Shown piece after piece: positions 43,464 to 51,642 of a stretch of DNA of 64,000 nucleotides (position 1 is the first letter of the stretch; every line of letters starts with the position of its first letter). The notes under the pieces are model-generated. The model saw only the letters and a list, made by a program, of their open reading frames with translations. It did not search any database and had not been told where the DNA came from. The stretch is from Bacteroidetes bacterium ADurb.Bin174 (GTDB lineage Bacteria; Bacteroidota; Bacteroidia; Bacteroidales; Paludibacteraceae): assembly GCA_002070265.1 (NCBI GenBank), contig MWCX01000016.1:1-64000 (forward strand). The letters are read 5' to 3'. A program made the translations under genes and the position numbers.

Positions 43464-43865
43464 ATGAGAACAACTGCACTAATAGAAAAAGGAAAAGATG
43501 GTACGTTCGGTATATTTACGCCGGATATAGAAACTACCATTATAGGTGAAGGTACCACCGTAGCCGAAGCAAAAGCAGACTTTGAAAACTCCGTGCAGGA
43601 AATAATCAATGCATATCGTGAAGCCGGCGATGAGTTGCCTGCAGAGTTGAAAGACATCCATTTCGTATATAAGTACGATATAGCATCTTTGTTTGATTAC
43701 TATTCTTTTATCAATGTTTCTAAATTTGCACAGGTAGCCGGTATAAACGCATCTTTAATGCGTCAATATCGTATGGGTCAATATATCAGCGAAAATCAGA
43801 TGAGAAAAATAGAAACAACGCTTCATAACGTAGGAAAAGAGCTTTCGTCTATTAAACTCGTATAA
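43464..43865 (+). CDS. hicB: HicB family antitoxin with C-terminal HTH, module 2
   Basis: The 133-residue protein has the HicB N-terminus (IEKGKDGTFGIFTPDIETT; GEGTTVAEAKADFENSVQE) and a C-terminal HTH (VSKFAQVAGINASLMRQYRMGQYIS). It shares domain order and several motifs with HicB-1, which suggests either an old tandem duplication or separate acquisition of two modules at one hot spot. Confidence 0.9.
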   Translation: MRTTALIEKGKDGTFGIFTPDIETTIIGEGTTVAEAKADFENSVQEIINAYREAGDELPAELKDIHFVYKYDIASLFDYYSFINVSKFAQVAGINASLMRQYRMGQYISENQMRKIETTLHNVGKELSSIKLV

Positions 43866-43902
43866 AAACAATCGGCTTCGCAATGTATCCATCTCATAAG
43901 AG

Positions 43903-44088
43903 TTAATACTTCATTTTTCCCTGAAAATGTTTTTTGTAAGCCTCAATCACTTTATTGGCTTTAGGACCGGTGTATCCATGAAATAGCGCACGTGTAACGG
44001 TTTTGCGACTGCAATTACACATTTTTGCCAGTTCGGTAATGTATCCGTGGCGAGGAATAGAGAAAGGATTGTCAGTTTCGTTTTTCAT
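43903..44088 (-). CDS. Small helix-turn-helix protein
   Basis: The 61-residue protein contains GYITELAKMCNCSRKTVTRALF, a clear HTH of the LacI or XRE kind, followed by a short basic helix. It has no other domain. It is divergent from the phage-repressor-like gene at 44255, with a 166-bp shared upstream region. Similar single-HTH proteins accompany mobile elements; its target is unknown. Confidence 0.65.
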   Translation of the reverse strand: MKNETDNPFSIPRHGYITELAKMCNCSRKTVTRALFHGYTGPKANKVIEAYKKHFQGKMKY

Positions 44089-44107
44089 TTCTAATTTTGG
44101 TTAAGTT

Positions 44108-44155
44108 GTTTGTACGTAAACACGATAAAAATTCGATAAATATTTTATACATTTG
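44108..44155. promoter_or_regulatory. Shared regulatory region of two divergent HTH genes
   Basis: GTTTGTACGTAAAC (44108-44121) is an imperfect palindrome; CGATAAA occurs twice (44123 and 44134); and TACATTTG (44148-44155) is a plus-strand -7 box. This is consistent with control by one or both HTH proteins, but no site has been matched to a regulator. Confidence 0.4.
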
Positions 44156-44254
44156 CAGATAAATGTCCCATTTGGGGCATGGTTTTCATCACTTACAAAT
44201 ATAGTAGCTTATTTTCTATTACGCAATTTTTCAATATATTTTTTAAAACTTTCT

Positions 44255-44665
44255 ATGACAAATTTTCCTTCAATCCGTGATAGAATCTCGGAATATCTTC
44301 TTTTAAAAGGGATCTCGAAATATCGCTTTTATCAGGAGACAGGTCTTTCAAACGGATTTTTAGATAAGGCAGGTTCAATCAATAGTGATAATTGCGAGAA
44401 AATATGCTATGTTTATCCGGATTTGGATCCGGAGTGGTTGCTGACAGGAAATGGAAATATGTTGAGAAATTACGACCGACTTGATGAGGGAAATGTCGAA
44501 AAATCCGCTTCTCTTGAAGCATTGGTTCAAAAAATAGTGGAATTGTCCTCCGAAAACACCTTGCTTAAAAAAGAAAACGAAAACTTGAAAAGGAAAATAG
44601 TTGGTTATAAACCCCTTAGTGAGGACGATTTGAAAGATAATATTGCTGCAGAACCAAAAATATAG
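44255..44665 (+). CDS. Phage-repressor-like HTH protein with C-terminal coiled coil
   Basis: The protein is 136 residues from the ATG at 44255; the frame is open 34 codons further up but that part is hydrophobic and overlaps the promoter. Residues 5-60 form a repressor-like HTH (RISEYLLLKGISKYRFYQETGLSNGFL), then YPDLDPEWLLTGNGNML, the usual end of such a domain in Bacteroidota phage-like regulators. A coiled coil (VQKIVELSSENTLLKKENEN) follows. No peptidase domain is present, so it is not a LexA-like cleavable repressor. Confidence 0.8.
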   Translation: MTNFPSIRDRISEYLLLKGISKYRFYQETGLSNGFLDKAGSINSDNCEKICYVYPDLDPEWLLTGNGNMLRNYDRLDEGNVEKSASLEALVQKIVELSSENTLLKKENENLKRKIVGYKPLSEDDLKDNIAAEPKI

Positions 44666-44686
44666 CTGCAAGATCATATTTTAATG

Positions 44687-44694
44687 TATCTTTG
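44687..44694 (+). promoter_or_regulatory. -7 box for the queuosine-precursor transporter leader
   Basis: TATCTTTG lies about 80 bp before the ATG, leaving a leader that contains two hairpins: TTCCGGT...ACCGGAA (44702-44730) and the riboswitch-like fold at 44730-44761. No TTG at standard spacing. Confidence 0.5.
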
Positions 44695-44729
44695 CAGCCG
44701 ATTCCGGTGGCTATTGTATGATTACCGGA

Positions 44730-44761
44730 ACGTGTGCTTGATAAACCACGTAAAAAACAAG
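44730..44761 (+). promoter_or_regulatory. preQ1-I-like riboswitch
   Basis: A 5-bp stem ACGTG/CACGT closes a 12-nt loop whose last base is C, the position that pairs with preQ1 in class I riboswitches. An A6 tail follows, and CAAG in the tail (44758-44761) can pair with CTTG in the loop (44737-44740), making the H-type pseudoknot of the class. It ends 5 bp before the start codon of a YhhQ-type transporter, so ligand binding would hide the start. The geometry closely matches the 34-nt Bacillus queC aptamer. Confidence 0.7.
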
Positions 44762-44766
44762 AAAAA

Positions 44767-45447
44767 ATGAAAAAACAAGTATCGCCTATCTTTATGGTGG
44801 CAGGACTTATCTTCACAGTTTGTCTGATTGCCGCCAACATTGTCGCTCAAAAAACCATTACTATTTTCGGACTCAGTGCTACGGCTGCGTTGTTGGTGTT
44901 CCCGATTTCGTACATCGTAAACGACCTTATCGCTGAGGTGTGGGGCTATCGAAAAGCCCGCTTTATCATTTGGTTCGGCTTTTTGATGAACTTTTTTGTA
45001 GTGTTGATTTTTCAACTGAGCATCCTCATTCCACCCAATCAGTTTTATCCGTATCAAGATGCTTTCAATCAGGTATTAGGCTCTTCTTTACGCTTGACCT
45101 TTGCCAGTTTTATTTCTTTTTTGTTGGGGTCGTTCGTGAATGCTTATATCATGAGCAAAATGAAAATCTTGCAAAAAGGTAAGGGCTTCTCTATTCGCGC
45201 CATCGTTTCCACTTTTGCAGGAGAAGGCATAGATTCCATGTTCTTTTTCTTCATCGCTTTTGTCGGTTTGATGCCGCTGAAGAATATTTTCGAACTGACT
45301 GTACACATCGCTTTGCTTAAAACCGCTTATGAGATTTTAGTCCTGCCACTGACAGTGTATTTGGTCAAGAAAATCAAGGAAAAAGAGGGTGTGGATGTTT
45401 TTGATGAGGATGTAAATTATAATCCGTTTAGAATTAAAGAAATATAA
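44767..45447 (+). CDS. Queuosine precursor transporter (YhhQ/VUT family)
   Basis: The 226-residue membrane protein has about six helices and the family landmarks IAANIVAQKTITIFG, FPISYIVNDLIAEVWGYRKAR, NAYIMSKMKIL and STFAGEGIDSMFFFFIAF. YhhQ proteins import preQ0/preQ1 for queuosine synthesis. The start chosen is ATG 44767, after the riboswitch; an upstream GTG at 44734 lies inside the aptamer and is unlikely. The riboswitch-like leader and the family agree on a queuosine role. Confidence 0.92.
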   Translation: MKKQVSPIFMVAGLIFTVCLIAANIVAQKTITIFGLSATAALLVFPISYIVNDLIAEVWGYRKARFIIWFGFLMNFFVVLIFQLSILIPPNQFYPYQDAFNQVLGSSLRLTFASFISFLLGSFVNAYIMSKMKILQKGKGFSIRAIVSTFAGEGIDSMFFFFIAFVGLMPLKNIFELTVHIALLKTAYEILVLPLTVYLVKKIKEKEGVDVFDEDVNYNPFRIKEI

Positions 45448-45526
45448 AAAAGGGTATATGTAATTTGTAAAATAGTGCTTAAAAAGTAAATTTGTACTTT
45501 TTACTTACATTGTGTTACTTGCAAAT

Positions 45527-45809
45527 CGACCTCGTCCGGTGAGCGAAAAAACAAGTGAGAAGCAGCACACGGATGATGCGGATTGAACGGATTTACGTGA
45601 ACTTCGGGGTTACGTTGCAGGACGCGACCGACCTTGACTGGTGAGCCAAAAAACAAGTGAGATTGACGTAAAGAATCGTTCATGTTTGAGCTGCGCAGCA
45701 GCGAGTTTGAACGATTTAGTCAATTGAGCGTAAGTTTTTTGAGCGAAGCAGGCACAGTCTTGATTTTTTTTTGCTTCGTTTTTTTGTATCAAGACAAAAA
45801 AATGAAGTA
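45527..45809 (-). repeat. Repeat family A, copy A5 (inverted) with an extra end fragment
   Basis: The main copy is 45623-45809 on the minus strand; a second terminal fragment (CGACCTCGTCCGGTGAGC...) lies at 45527-45562, and another at 46710-46737. The inner stem is GCTGC-TGC-GCAGC, as in A1 but with another loop base. The 45448-45849 gap contains no supported gene. Confidence 0.7.
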
Positions 45810-45849
45810 GGGTTTGGGGCAAAGCCTCAAGTTCAATAAATTTAATCGT

Positions 45850-46623
45850 ATGAAATACATTTTATCTTTACTTTTAACTGCGCCGGCTTTATTAATCAAT
45901 GCTCAGGTAAAAGTCGCGGCCCATAGAGGTGCCTCGGCTTATGCATTAGAAAATAGCTTGGAAGCTTTTAAGCTTGGCTTTGAAATGAAATCGGATGCCA
46001 TAGAAATGGATATTTGGAAAACCACAGATGACTCTTTGGTGATCATGCACGACAGAACTACCGAAAGGACTTGCAATGAAAATCTTGTTGTGCCGGAATC
46101 CGATTCAAAACAATTGAGGGCACTCAGACTGCATAACGGAGAAAAAATACCCTTTGTTTATGAGGCATTGGAGTTGGTTCCTGCCGGAAAACAGATTGTT
46201 ATAGAAATCAAATGCTATGACGAAGCTGGAGAGGCAGCCAATGTTTTTCCAATGTTGAGTGATTTATTAAAAAGAACCGGTAGAGCCAAAGATGCCATCA
46301 TCATATCATTCGGACATGAGCCATTGATAGAATCGAAAAAGTATTTGCCGCAAACACCTTGTTATTATTTATCATCAGAAGAGCATATTGAGGACGAATT
46401 GATAGCACTTTGTAAAAAACATGGTTTCGAGGGATTGAATTTACACAAGAGATTGATAACAAAGGAATTGGCAGATAAAGTCAAACAGGAAAATCTTGAT
46501 TTAATGGTATGGACAGTTGATGATCCCGCAGAAGTGTTGCAGTTGATGGATAAAGTGTCGTGTATTACGACTAATAAACCTGATATTGTGAGAAACTTAT
46601 TGCTGCAGAATAATTGCCCATAA
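45850..46623 (+). CDS. Glycerophosphodiester phosphodiesterase, exported
   Basis: The 257-residue protein starts at ATG 45850 with a signal peptide (KYILSLLLTAPALLINAQ). The GDPD TIM barrel shows AAHRGASAYALENSLEAF with the catalytic His, AIEMDIWKTTDDSLVIMHD with metal ligands and the second catalytic His, QIVIEIK and VWTVDDP near the end. It hydrolyses glycerophosphodiesters to glycerol-3-phosphate, probably in the periplasm. The 12 extra codons upstream derive from the flanking repeat, so they were left out. Confidence 0.92.
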   Translation: MKYILSLLLTAPALLINAQVKVAAHRGASAYALENSLEAFKLGFEMKSDAIEMDIWKTTDDSLVIMHDRTTERTCNENLVVPESDSKQLRALRLHNGEKIPFVYEALELVPAGKQIVIEIKCYDEAGEAANVFPMLSDLLKRTGRAKDAIIISFGHEPLIESKKYLPQTPCYYLSSEEHIEDELIALCKKHGFEGLNLHKRLITKELADKVKQENLDLMVWTVDDPAEVLQLMDKVSCITTNKPDIVRNLLLQNNCP

Positions 46624-46759
46624 TATTTAATTCGTACAAAAGTTTGTCGGGGAATAAAATATTCTCTGTTTCGAGTTCCGGGGTCGCGTGGTCCGAGTTC
46701 AATCACCGACCTCAGCTGGTGAGCCAAAAAACACCTAAAACTGAATGTGATACACTTTT

Positions 46760-47245
46760 TTACTTAAAAGTAAATTTCTTTTGCGATATGTAACTCACAC
46801 ATACAGCAATAGTAGTAATCAGCATTTTGGAAGGCGTCGGAAACCATCCGAAACCATCTACAAACAGCTTCAATCCGAAATAATTGATCAGCAGATTCAG
46901 CACGACTACCAGGGCATAACGTACAATTTGTTCTTTTCCTGCCAAGTGGGAAGTAGTGAAAGTGACATATTTCTGTAGCAAAAAACCGGATAAAAAACTG
47001 ATGGGAAAAGTAAGTGCCAAAGCTGCAATGTGCGAGCTTAGGGTTACAAAACCCAGGTGTAACATTTGTTTTTGGAGCACAAAGTGAAAGAAGCAAAAAA
47101 ACAATATCCAGTCAAACAGCAAATTAGCAACACCGGTAACGCCGTACCTAAAAAACTCGATAGGCATGAATTTTTTAAAAGGAGGATAGAAGAAATCAAC
47201 AAATTTACGAATTGCACCTCCTATCTTTTGTAAAAACTTACGCAT
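46760..47245 (-). CDS. GtrA family membrane protein
   Basis: The 161-residue protein has four membrane helices and the GtrA signature EFFRYGVTGVANLLFDWILF near residue 30, with SFLSGFLLQKYVTFT and YISQKKFTFK at the end. GtrA proteins are linked to transfer of lipid-linked sugars across the membrane for cell-surface polysaccharides. No glycosyltransferase partner lies beside it. It is divergent from rsmA. Confidence 0.87.
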   Translation of the reverse strand: MRKFLQKIGGAIRKFVDFFYPPFKKFMPIEFFRYGVTGVANLLFDWILFFCFFHFVLQKQMLHLGFVTLSSHIAALALTFPISFLSGFLLQKYVTFTTSHLAGKEQIVRYALVVVLNLLINYFGLKLFVDGFGWFPTPSKMLITTIAVCVSYISQKKFTFK

Positions 47246-47409
47246 GCTGATGGTGTTTGTTCAAATTTATCTACTTTTGTGTGTATAAAAAAGTAATGGG
47301 AAACGACAAAGATAGTGTATTATCTGTGTTTTTACCAAAATTAAGAGCCGGAAATATTAGATGATTTTCCTACTTGAAATTGAATTCATGCTCTGAACTC
47401 AAGGTTAAT

Positions 47410-48198
47410 ATGGGTTACGTAAAAGCAAAAAAAAATTTGGGACAGCATTTTTTAAAAGACATGCAAATTGCACAACGCATAGTTGATAGTTTGCAAGTTA
47501 CATCACCAACACCTGTGCTGGAAGTTGGTCCCGGTACAGGAGTGTTGACTCAATTTCTTTTGCAGAATCCTTTAGTCGAACTTACCGCTGTTGAAGTGGA
47601 CAGTGAGTCCGTTGCCTTTTTGGAGGAACATTATCCGCAACTAAAGTTGATTGGAGCGGATTTTTTAAAAGTTGATGTACATAAATATTTCGGTCATGAT
47701 GCATTCAATCTTATCGGGAACTTTCCTTATAATATTTCTTCGCAGATATTTTTCAAAGTATTGGAACATCGCGATCAAATACCATTGGTCGTTGGCATGG
47801 TTCAGAAGGAAGTAGCTGAACGCATAGCAGCTCAGTCCGGCAACAAAACATACGGGATATTGTCGGTGCTTTTACAGGCATTTTATCACATCGAATATTT
47901 GTTTACCGTTTCTGAACAAGTATTTGATCCGCCACCAAAAGTGAAATCTGCGGTTATTCGTTTGTCCCGCAATGAAGTTTGCCGATTAGGTTGCGATGAA
48001 AAACTTTTTAAAACGGTGGTTAAAACAGCCTTCAATCAACGTCGGAAAATGCTTAGAAATTCTCTAAAACCTCTTGTCGGTCCGGAATCACCCTTGTATG
48101 CAGATCCTTTATTTGATAAGAGGCCCGAACAGTTGGATGTTCAGACCTTTATAGAGTTGACTAACAGAATTGAGTCGGCCATGAATATGAATAGTTAA
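47410..48198 (+). CDS. rsmA: 16S rRNA dimethyladenosine transferase (KsgA)
   Basis: The 262-residue enzyme dimethylates two adjacent adenosines of 16S rRNA helix 45. It begins KAKKNLGQHFLKD and has the SAM site VLEVGPGTGVLTQFLL, the catalytic NFPYNISS loop and the C-terminal FNQRRKMLRNSLK. The ATG at 47410 (MGYVKAKK) is the family start; 12 further codons upstream are not conserved in type. rpoN follows 110 bp downstream with its own promoter. Confidence 0.96.
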   Translation: MGYVKAKKNLGQHFLKDMQIAQRIVDSLQVTSPTPVLEVGPGTGVLTQFLLQNPLVELTAVEVDSESVAFLEEHYPQLKLIGADFLKVDVHKYFGHDAFNLIGNFPYNISSQIFFKVLEHRDQIPLVVGMVQKEVAERIAAQSGNKTYGILSVLLQAFYHIEYLFTVSEQVFDPPPKVKSAVIRLSRNEVCRLGCDEKLFKTVVKTAFNQRRKMLRNSLKPLVGPESPLYADPLFDKRPEQLDVQTFIELTNRIESAMNMNS

Positions 48199-48275
48199 AT
48201 CACGCACAACTCAACTATACAATTAAATTTATAGAGCTGCCTCAAAACAAATATTCAACTTTCCTCATTTTTCAT

Positions 48276-48283
48276 TAACTTTG
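48276..48283 (+). promoter_or_regulatory. -7 box of rpoN
   Basis: TAACTTTG lies 25 bp before the rpoN ATG, the usual distance in this genome. A TTG at 19-20 bp spacing is not clear. Confidence 0.5.
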
Positions 48284-48308
48284 CGGCATTAATCCGAATG
48301 AAGCTGGT

Positions 48309-49790
48309 ATGTTACGGCAAACTTTAGAACAAAAATTACAACAAAGGCTTTCACCTGCACAGATCCAGGTGATTAAAATGCTTGAAATTCCAACATTGGA
48401 GATGGAAGAACGCATTCGTCAGGAGTTGGAAGAAAATCCGGCTTTAGAGGAGGGCAGGGACGAAGCGGACAAAGAAGATAATTTTGAAGAGGATAATTTC
48501 GAAGAGGATGATTTGAATGACGATTTGAATGATGACGCCGGAAAAGACGAGATAGACTTGGAGGAGTACATGAGTGATGACGACATTCCGGATTACAGAT
48601 TAAGGACGAACAATGTATCCAAAGACGATAAGAGAGAAGATATACCCTTTTCCATCGGCACAACTTTTCATGATTATTTAAGAGAACAATTGGGCTGGCA
48701 GAAGTTGACAGAACACGAGCGTCAGCTCGGTGAGTACGTAATCGGCAATATTGATGACGGAGGCTATTTGAGTCGCTCCGTTGAAGCAATAGTTGACGAT
48801 ATTGTTTTTTATGCAGGGATAGTTACTACTGAAGAAGAGGTCTCGAAGATTGTGTCTGTGGTACAAAAATTTGATCCTGCGGGTGTGGGGGCTTTCACTT
48901 TACAGGAATGTCTGAGACTTCAATTAGAAAGAAAGAGTGGTAATCCGACAGTCGCTCTTGCGCTTGAGGTTGTCAATAATTATTTTGAGGAATTTTCCAG
49001 AAAACATTACGAAAAAATCCAAAAGGCTTTGGATATTGATGAAGACGAACTGCGGGATGTTATTTCAGAAATCACTCGCTTGAATCCCAAACCCGGAAAT
49101 GCCTGGGGCGGTGATTTGATGGAAAAGTCCATGTCGGTCATTGTGCCCGATTTTATATTGGAGCGTGAAGACGATAAATTTGTGGTACATCTGAATAACA
49201 GCAATATCCCCGAGTTGCGGGTTAATCGGACCTATAATGAATTGTTCCGCAAGTATCAGGATAATAAGTCAGCGCGTGAAGACAAAAAGCTGAAAGATGC
49301 AGTGATGTTTGCTAAGCAGAAAGTTGACTCGGCACGATGGTTTATAGATGCTATCAAACAAAGACAGGAAACGCTGTTGACTACCATGCAGGCTATAGTC
49401 AACTACCAGTATGAATTTTTTCTGGAAGGCGATGATGTGTATCTGAAGCCCATGATTTTGAAAGATATTGCCGATATGACAGGATATGATATTTCCACCA
49501 TTTCAAGGGTTAGTAACAGCAAATATGTGCAGACCGAATTTGGTGTTTATCCGATTAAATATTTCTTTTCCGAATCCATGACTACTGATTCAGGAGAAGA
49601 GGTGTCTACCCGGGAAATTAAAAAAATCTTACAAGAGTGTGTTGATCAGGAAGATAAATCAAAACCATTAAATGACGAGGCATTGGCAGCATTGTTGAAA
49701 ACCAAAGGTTACAACATTGCCCGCAGAACCGTTGCCAAGTACCGCGAACAGTTGAATATACCGGTTTCACGCTTGCGTAAAGAACTGTAG
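48309..49790 (+). CDS. rpoN: RNA polymerase sigma-54 factor
   Basis: The 493-residue protein has the Gln-rich region I (LRQTLEQKLQQRLSPAQIQVIKML), a very acidic region II (about residues 48-88), the core-binding domain, the HTH (LKDIADMTGYDISTISRVSNS) and the RpoN box ARRTVAKYREQLNIP at the C-terminus. It directs transcription from -24/-12 promoters and needs AAA+ activators. No activator gene lies in the window. Confidence 0.97.
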   Translation: MLRQTLEQKLQQRLSPAQIQVIKMLEIPTLEMEERIRQELEENPALEEGRDEADKEDNFEEDNFEEDDLNDDLNDDAGKDEIDLEEYMSDDDIPDYRLRTNNVSKDDKREDIPFSIGTTFHDYLREQLGWQKLTEHERQLGEYVIGNIDDGGYLSRSVEAIVDDIVFYAGIVTTEEEVSKIVSVVQKFDPAGVGAFTLQECLRLQLERKSGNPTVALALEVVNNYFEEFSRKHYEKIQKALDIDEDELRDVISEITRLNPKPGNAWGGDLMEKSMSVIVPDFILEREDDKFVVHLNNSNIPELRVNRTYNELFRKYQDNKSAREDKKLKDAVMFAKQKVDSARWFIDAIKQRQETLLTTMQAIVNYQYEFFLEGDDVYLKPMILKDIADMTGYDISTISRVSNSKYVQTEFGVYPIKYFFSESMTTDSGEEVSTREIKKILQECVDQEDKSKPLNDEALAALLKTKGYNIARRTVAKYREQLNIPVSRLRKEL

Positions 49791-49838
49791 CATTTTGTTT
49801 GATTTATAGTGTAGCACACAATAATCCAATAGCATTCG

Positions 49839-50456
49839 ATGAAACTTTTTCACAATATTATCTCTTTCATTTTTCAGCCTTTGTTGATGCCCACTTTGGG
49901 CATTTCATTATTTTTGCTTTCCATCGGAAAGCCTGTTTTTATGAATGCTTCAACCTGGCTTGCCATTGGCAGTACCTTCGTGTTTACTGCATTGCTACCG
50001 GCTATTCCCATCCTGGTATTTATGCGGAGAGGCTACATCAAAGACCTTTATATTTCTGAGAGAGAACAACGAACTCTTCCTTATTTATTTGCTTTACTTG
50101 CCTATTCTTTCTGGACGGTTTTTTTGTTGCGGGTATTGCAGATGCCGCTTTTTATCGTTGCCATGGCAATAGGGGCAACAGCTTCCATCGTCATCATTAC
50201 CTTGATAAATTTCAGGTGGAAAATCAGTGCGCATCTTTCGGGAGTAGGTGGTTTGGCAGGAGGTATTTTCAGTTATTGTTACGTGATGGGAACGAACCCT
50301 GTTTGGTTGCTGATATTGGTACTCGTTTCCGTTGGATTGACGGCGCTTTCACGCCTGGAACTGAAAGCCCATACGCCCTCCCAAACCTTGGCAGGATTTG
50401 TAGTGGGATTTTTAATGGTATTTGTTCCGGGAGTCGTAGTAGGTATGAAATTCTAA
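49839..50456 (+). CDS. PAP2-like membrane protein
   Basis: The 205-residue protein has about six membrane helices. KISAHLSGVGGLAGG and SRLELKAHTPSQTLAGFVVG resemble the PSGH and SR-x5-H-x3-D motifs of PAP2 lipid phosphatases, with the last Asp replaced by Gln. Residues YISEREQRTLPYL could be the first motif. Catalytic activity is therefore uncertain, though many Bacteroidota proteins of this type are annotated as PAP2 family. It lies between rpoN and prfB, 36 bp before prfB. Confidence 0.7.
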   Translation: MKLFHNIISFIFQPLLMPTLGISLFLLSIGKPVFMNASTWLAIGSTFVFTALLPAIPILVFMRRGYIKDLYISEREQRTLPYLFALLAYSFWTVFLLRVLQMPLFIVAMAIGATASIVIITLINFRWKISAHLSGVGGLAGGIFSYCYVMGTNPVWLLILVLVSVGLTALSRLELKAHTPSQTLAGFVVGFLMVFVPGVVVGMKF

Positions 50457-50492
50457 CCAACAACTAAATTAACAAAATATATTAACAATTAG

Positions 50493-51603
50493 ATGATTAC
50501 ACAAGACCAACTTAAAGACCTGTTGGAGCGCCGGGATGCGCTGAGGAGGTTTCTTTGACATTGATGTCAAAAGAGCACAGATAAAAGAAGAAGAACTGGT
50601 TACGCATGCACCCGACTTTTGGGATGATGCCAAGGTTGCCGAGGTTCAAATGCGTAAAATTAAAGAACTTCGCAATTGGGTTGAGGGATATGATGAGGTA
50701 GAAAAGGCAGTGGAAGAGCTTCAGTTGGCTTTTGATTTCTTTAAAGAGGAAGTCATGACCGAAGAGGAATTGGATGGGGCTTACGAACATGCGCTGACAT
50801 TAGTTGAAGCTTTGGAAATGAAAAACATGCTTTCCAAAGAAGAAGATAAAATGGGGGCAATCTTGAAAATTGTTGCCGGTGCGGGAGGTACTGAAGCCCA
50901 GGATTGGGCGGAGATGCTTTTTCGCATGTACCAGCGTTGGGTGGAGCGACAAGGATATAAATTAGAAGTAACCAACTATTTGGATGGTGATGAGGCCGGC
51001 ATCAAATCGGTTACTGCCCAGATTCAGGGTGAAATGGCATATGGTTACCTGAAGTCGGAGAACGGCGTACATCGCCTGGTGCGCGTTTCTCCTTTCAATG
51101 CACAAGGCAAGCGCATGACTTCTTTCACCTCCGTTTTCGTAACACCTTTGGTAGATGATTCCATAGAGATAGAAATCAATCCGGCGAATCTTTCCTGGGA
51201 TACTTTCCGCTCAAGCGGTGCAGGTGGACAAAACGTCAACAAGGTTGAAACCGGTGTGCGTTTGCATTATAAATTTAAAAACCCTGTAACCGATCAACCT
51301 GATGAAATCGTCATTGAAAACACTGAAGGTCGTTCGCAATCCGGTAATAAAGACAATGCCATGCGCATGCTCAAATCGCAGCTTTACGAATTGGAATTGG
51401 AAAAGCGCCGTGCCGAAACAGCTAAAATAGAAGCCGGCAAGCGAAAAATTGAGTGGGGTTCTCAAATTCGCAGCTATGTGTTTGACGACAGGCGCGTGAA
51501 AGACCATCGTACCAACTACCAAACATCCAATGTTAATGCTGTGATGGATGGTGATTTGGATGCCTTTATCAAAGCTTATTTAATGGAATTTGGGGGAGAG
51601 TGA
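50493..51603 (+). CDS. prfB: Peptide chain release factor 2, programmed +1 frameshift
   Basis: RF2 recognises UGA and UAA stop codons. The 5' part starts at ATG 50493 (ITQDQLKDLLERRDALRRFL) and meets a TGA at 50556-50558. The body continues in the +1 frame from 50557 (DIDVKRAQIKEEELVTHAPD) to 51603, giving 369 residues, the normal length. The body has the GGQ motif (RSSGAGGQNVNKV). The frameshift is regulatory, not a mutation: low RF2 favours the shift. The tripeptide stop-recognition motif type cannot be fully judged by eye, but overall similarity is clear. Confidence 0.96.
50545..50559 (+). promoter_or_regulatory. prfB programmed frameshift site
   Basis: AGGAGG followed by TTTCTTTGAC. The internal Shine-Dalgarno-like AGGAGG, the slippery CTT-T and the in-frame TGA-C repeat the classical arrangement known from E. 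coli prfB. Retention of an SD-like element is notable because initiation in this phylum seldom uses SD pairing. Confidence 0.93.
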
Positions 51604-51642
51604 TTTTAAATAACGAATTTATATAATCATAGAAAAACATAG

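Noticed and set aside
50493..50558. prfB appears broken by an early TGA.
   Set aside because: The AGGAGG-TTTCTTTGAC site is the classical programmed frameshift of RF2.
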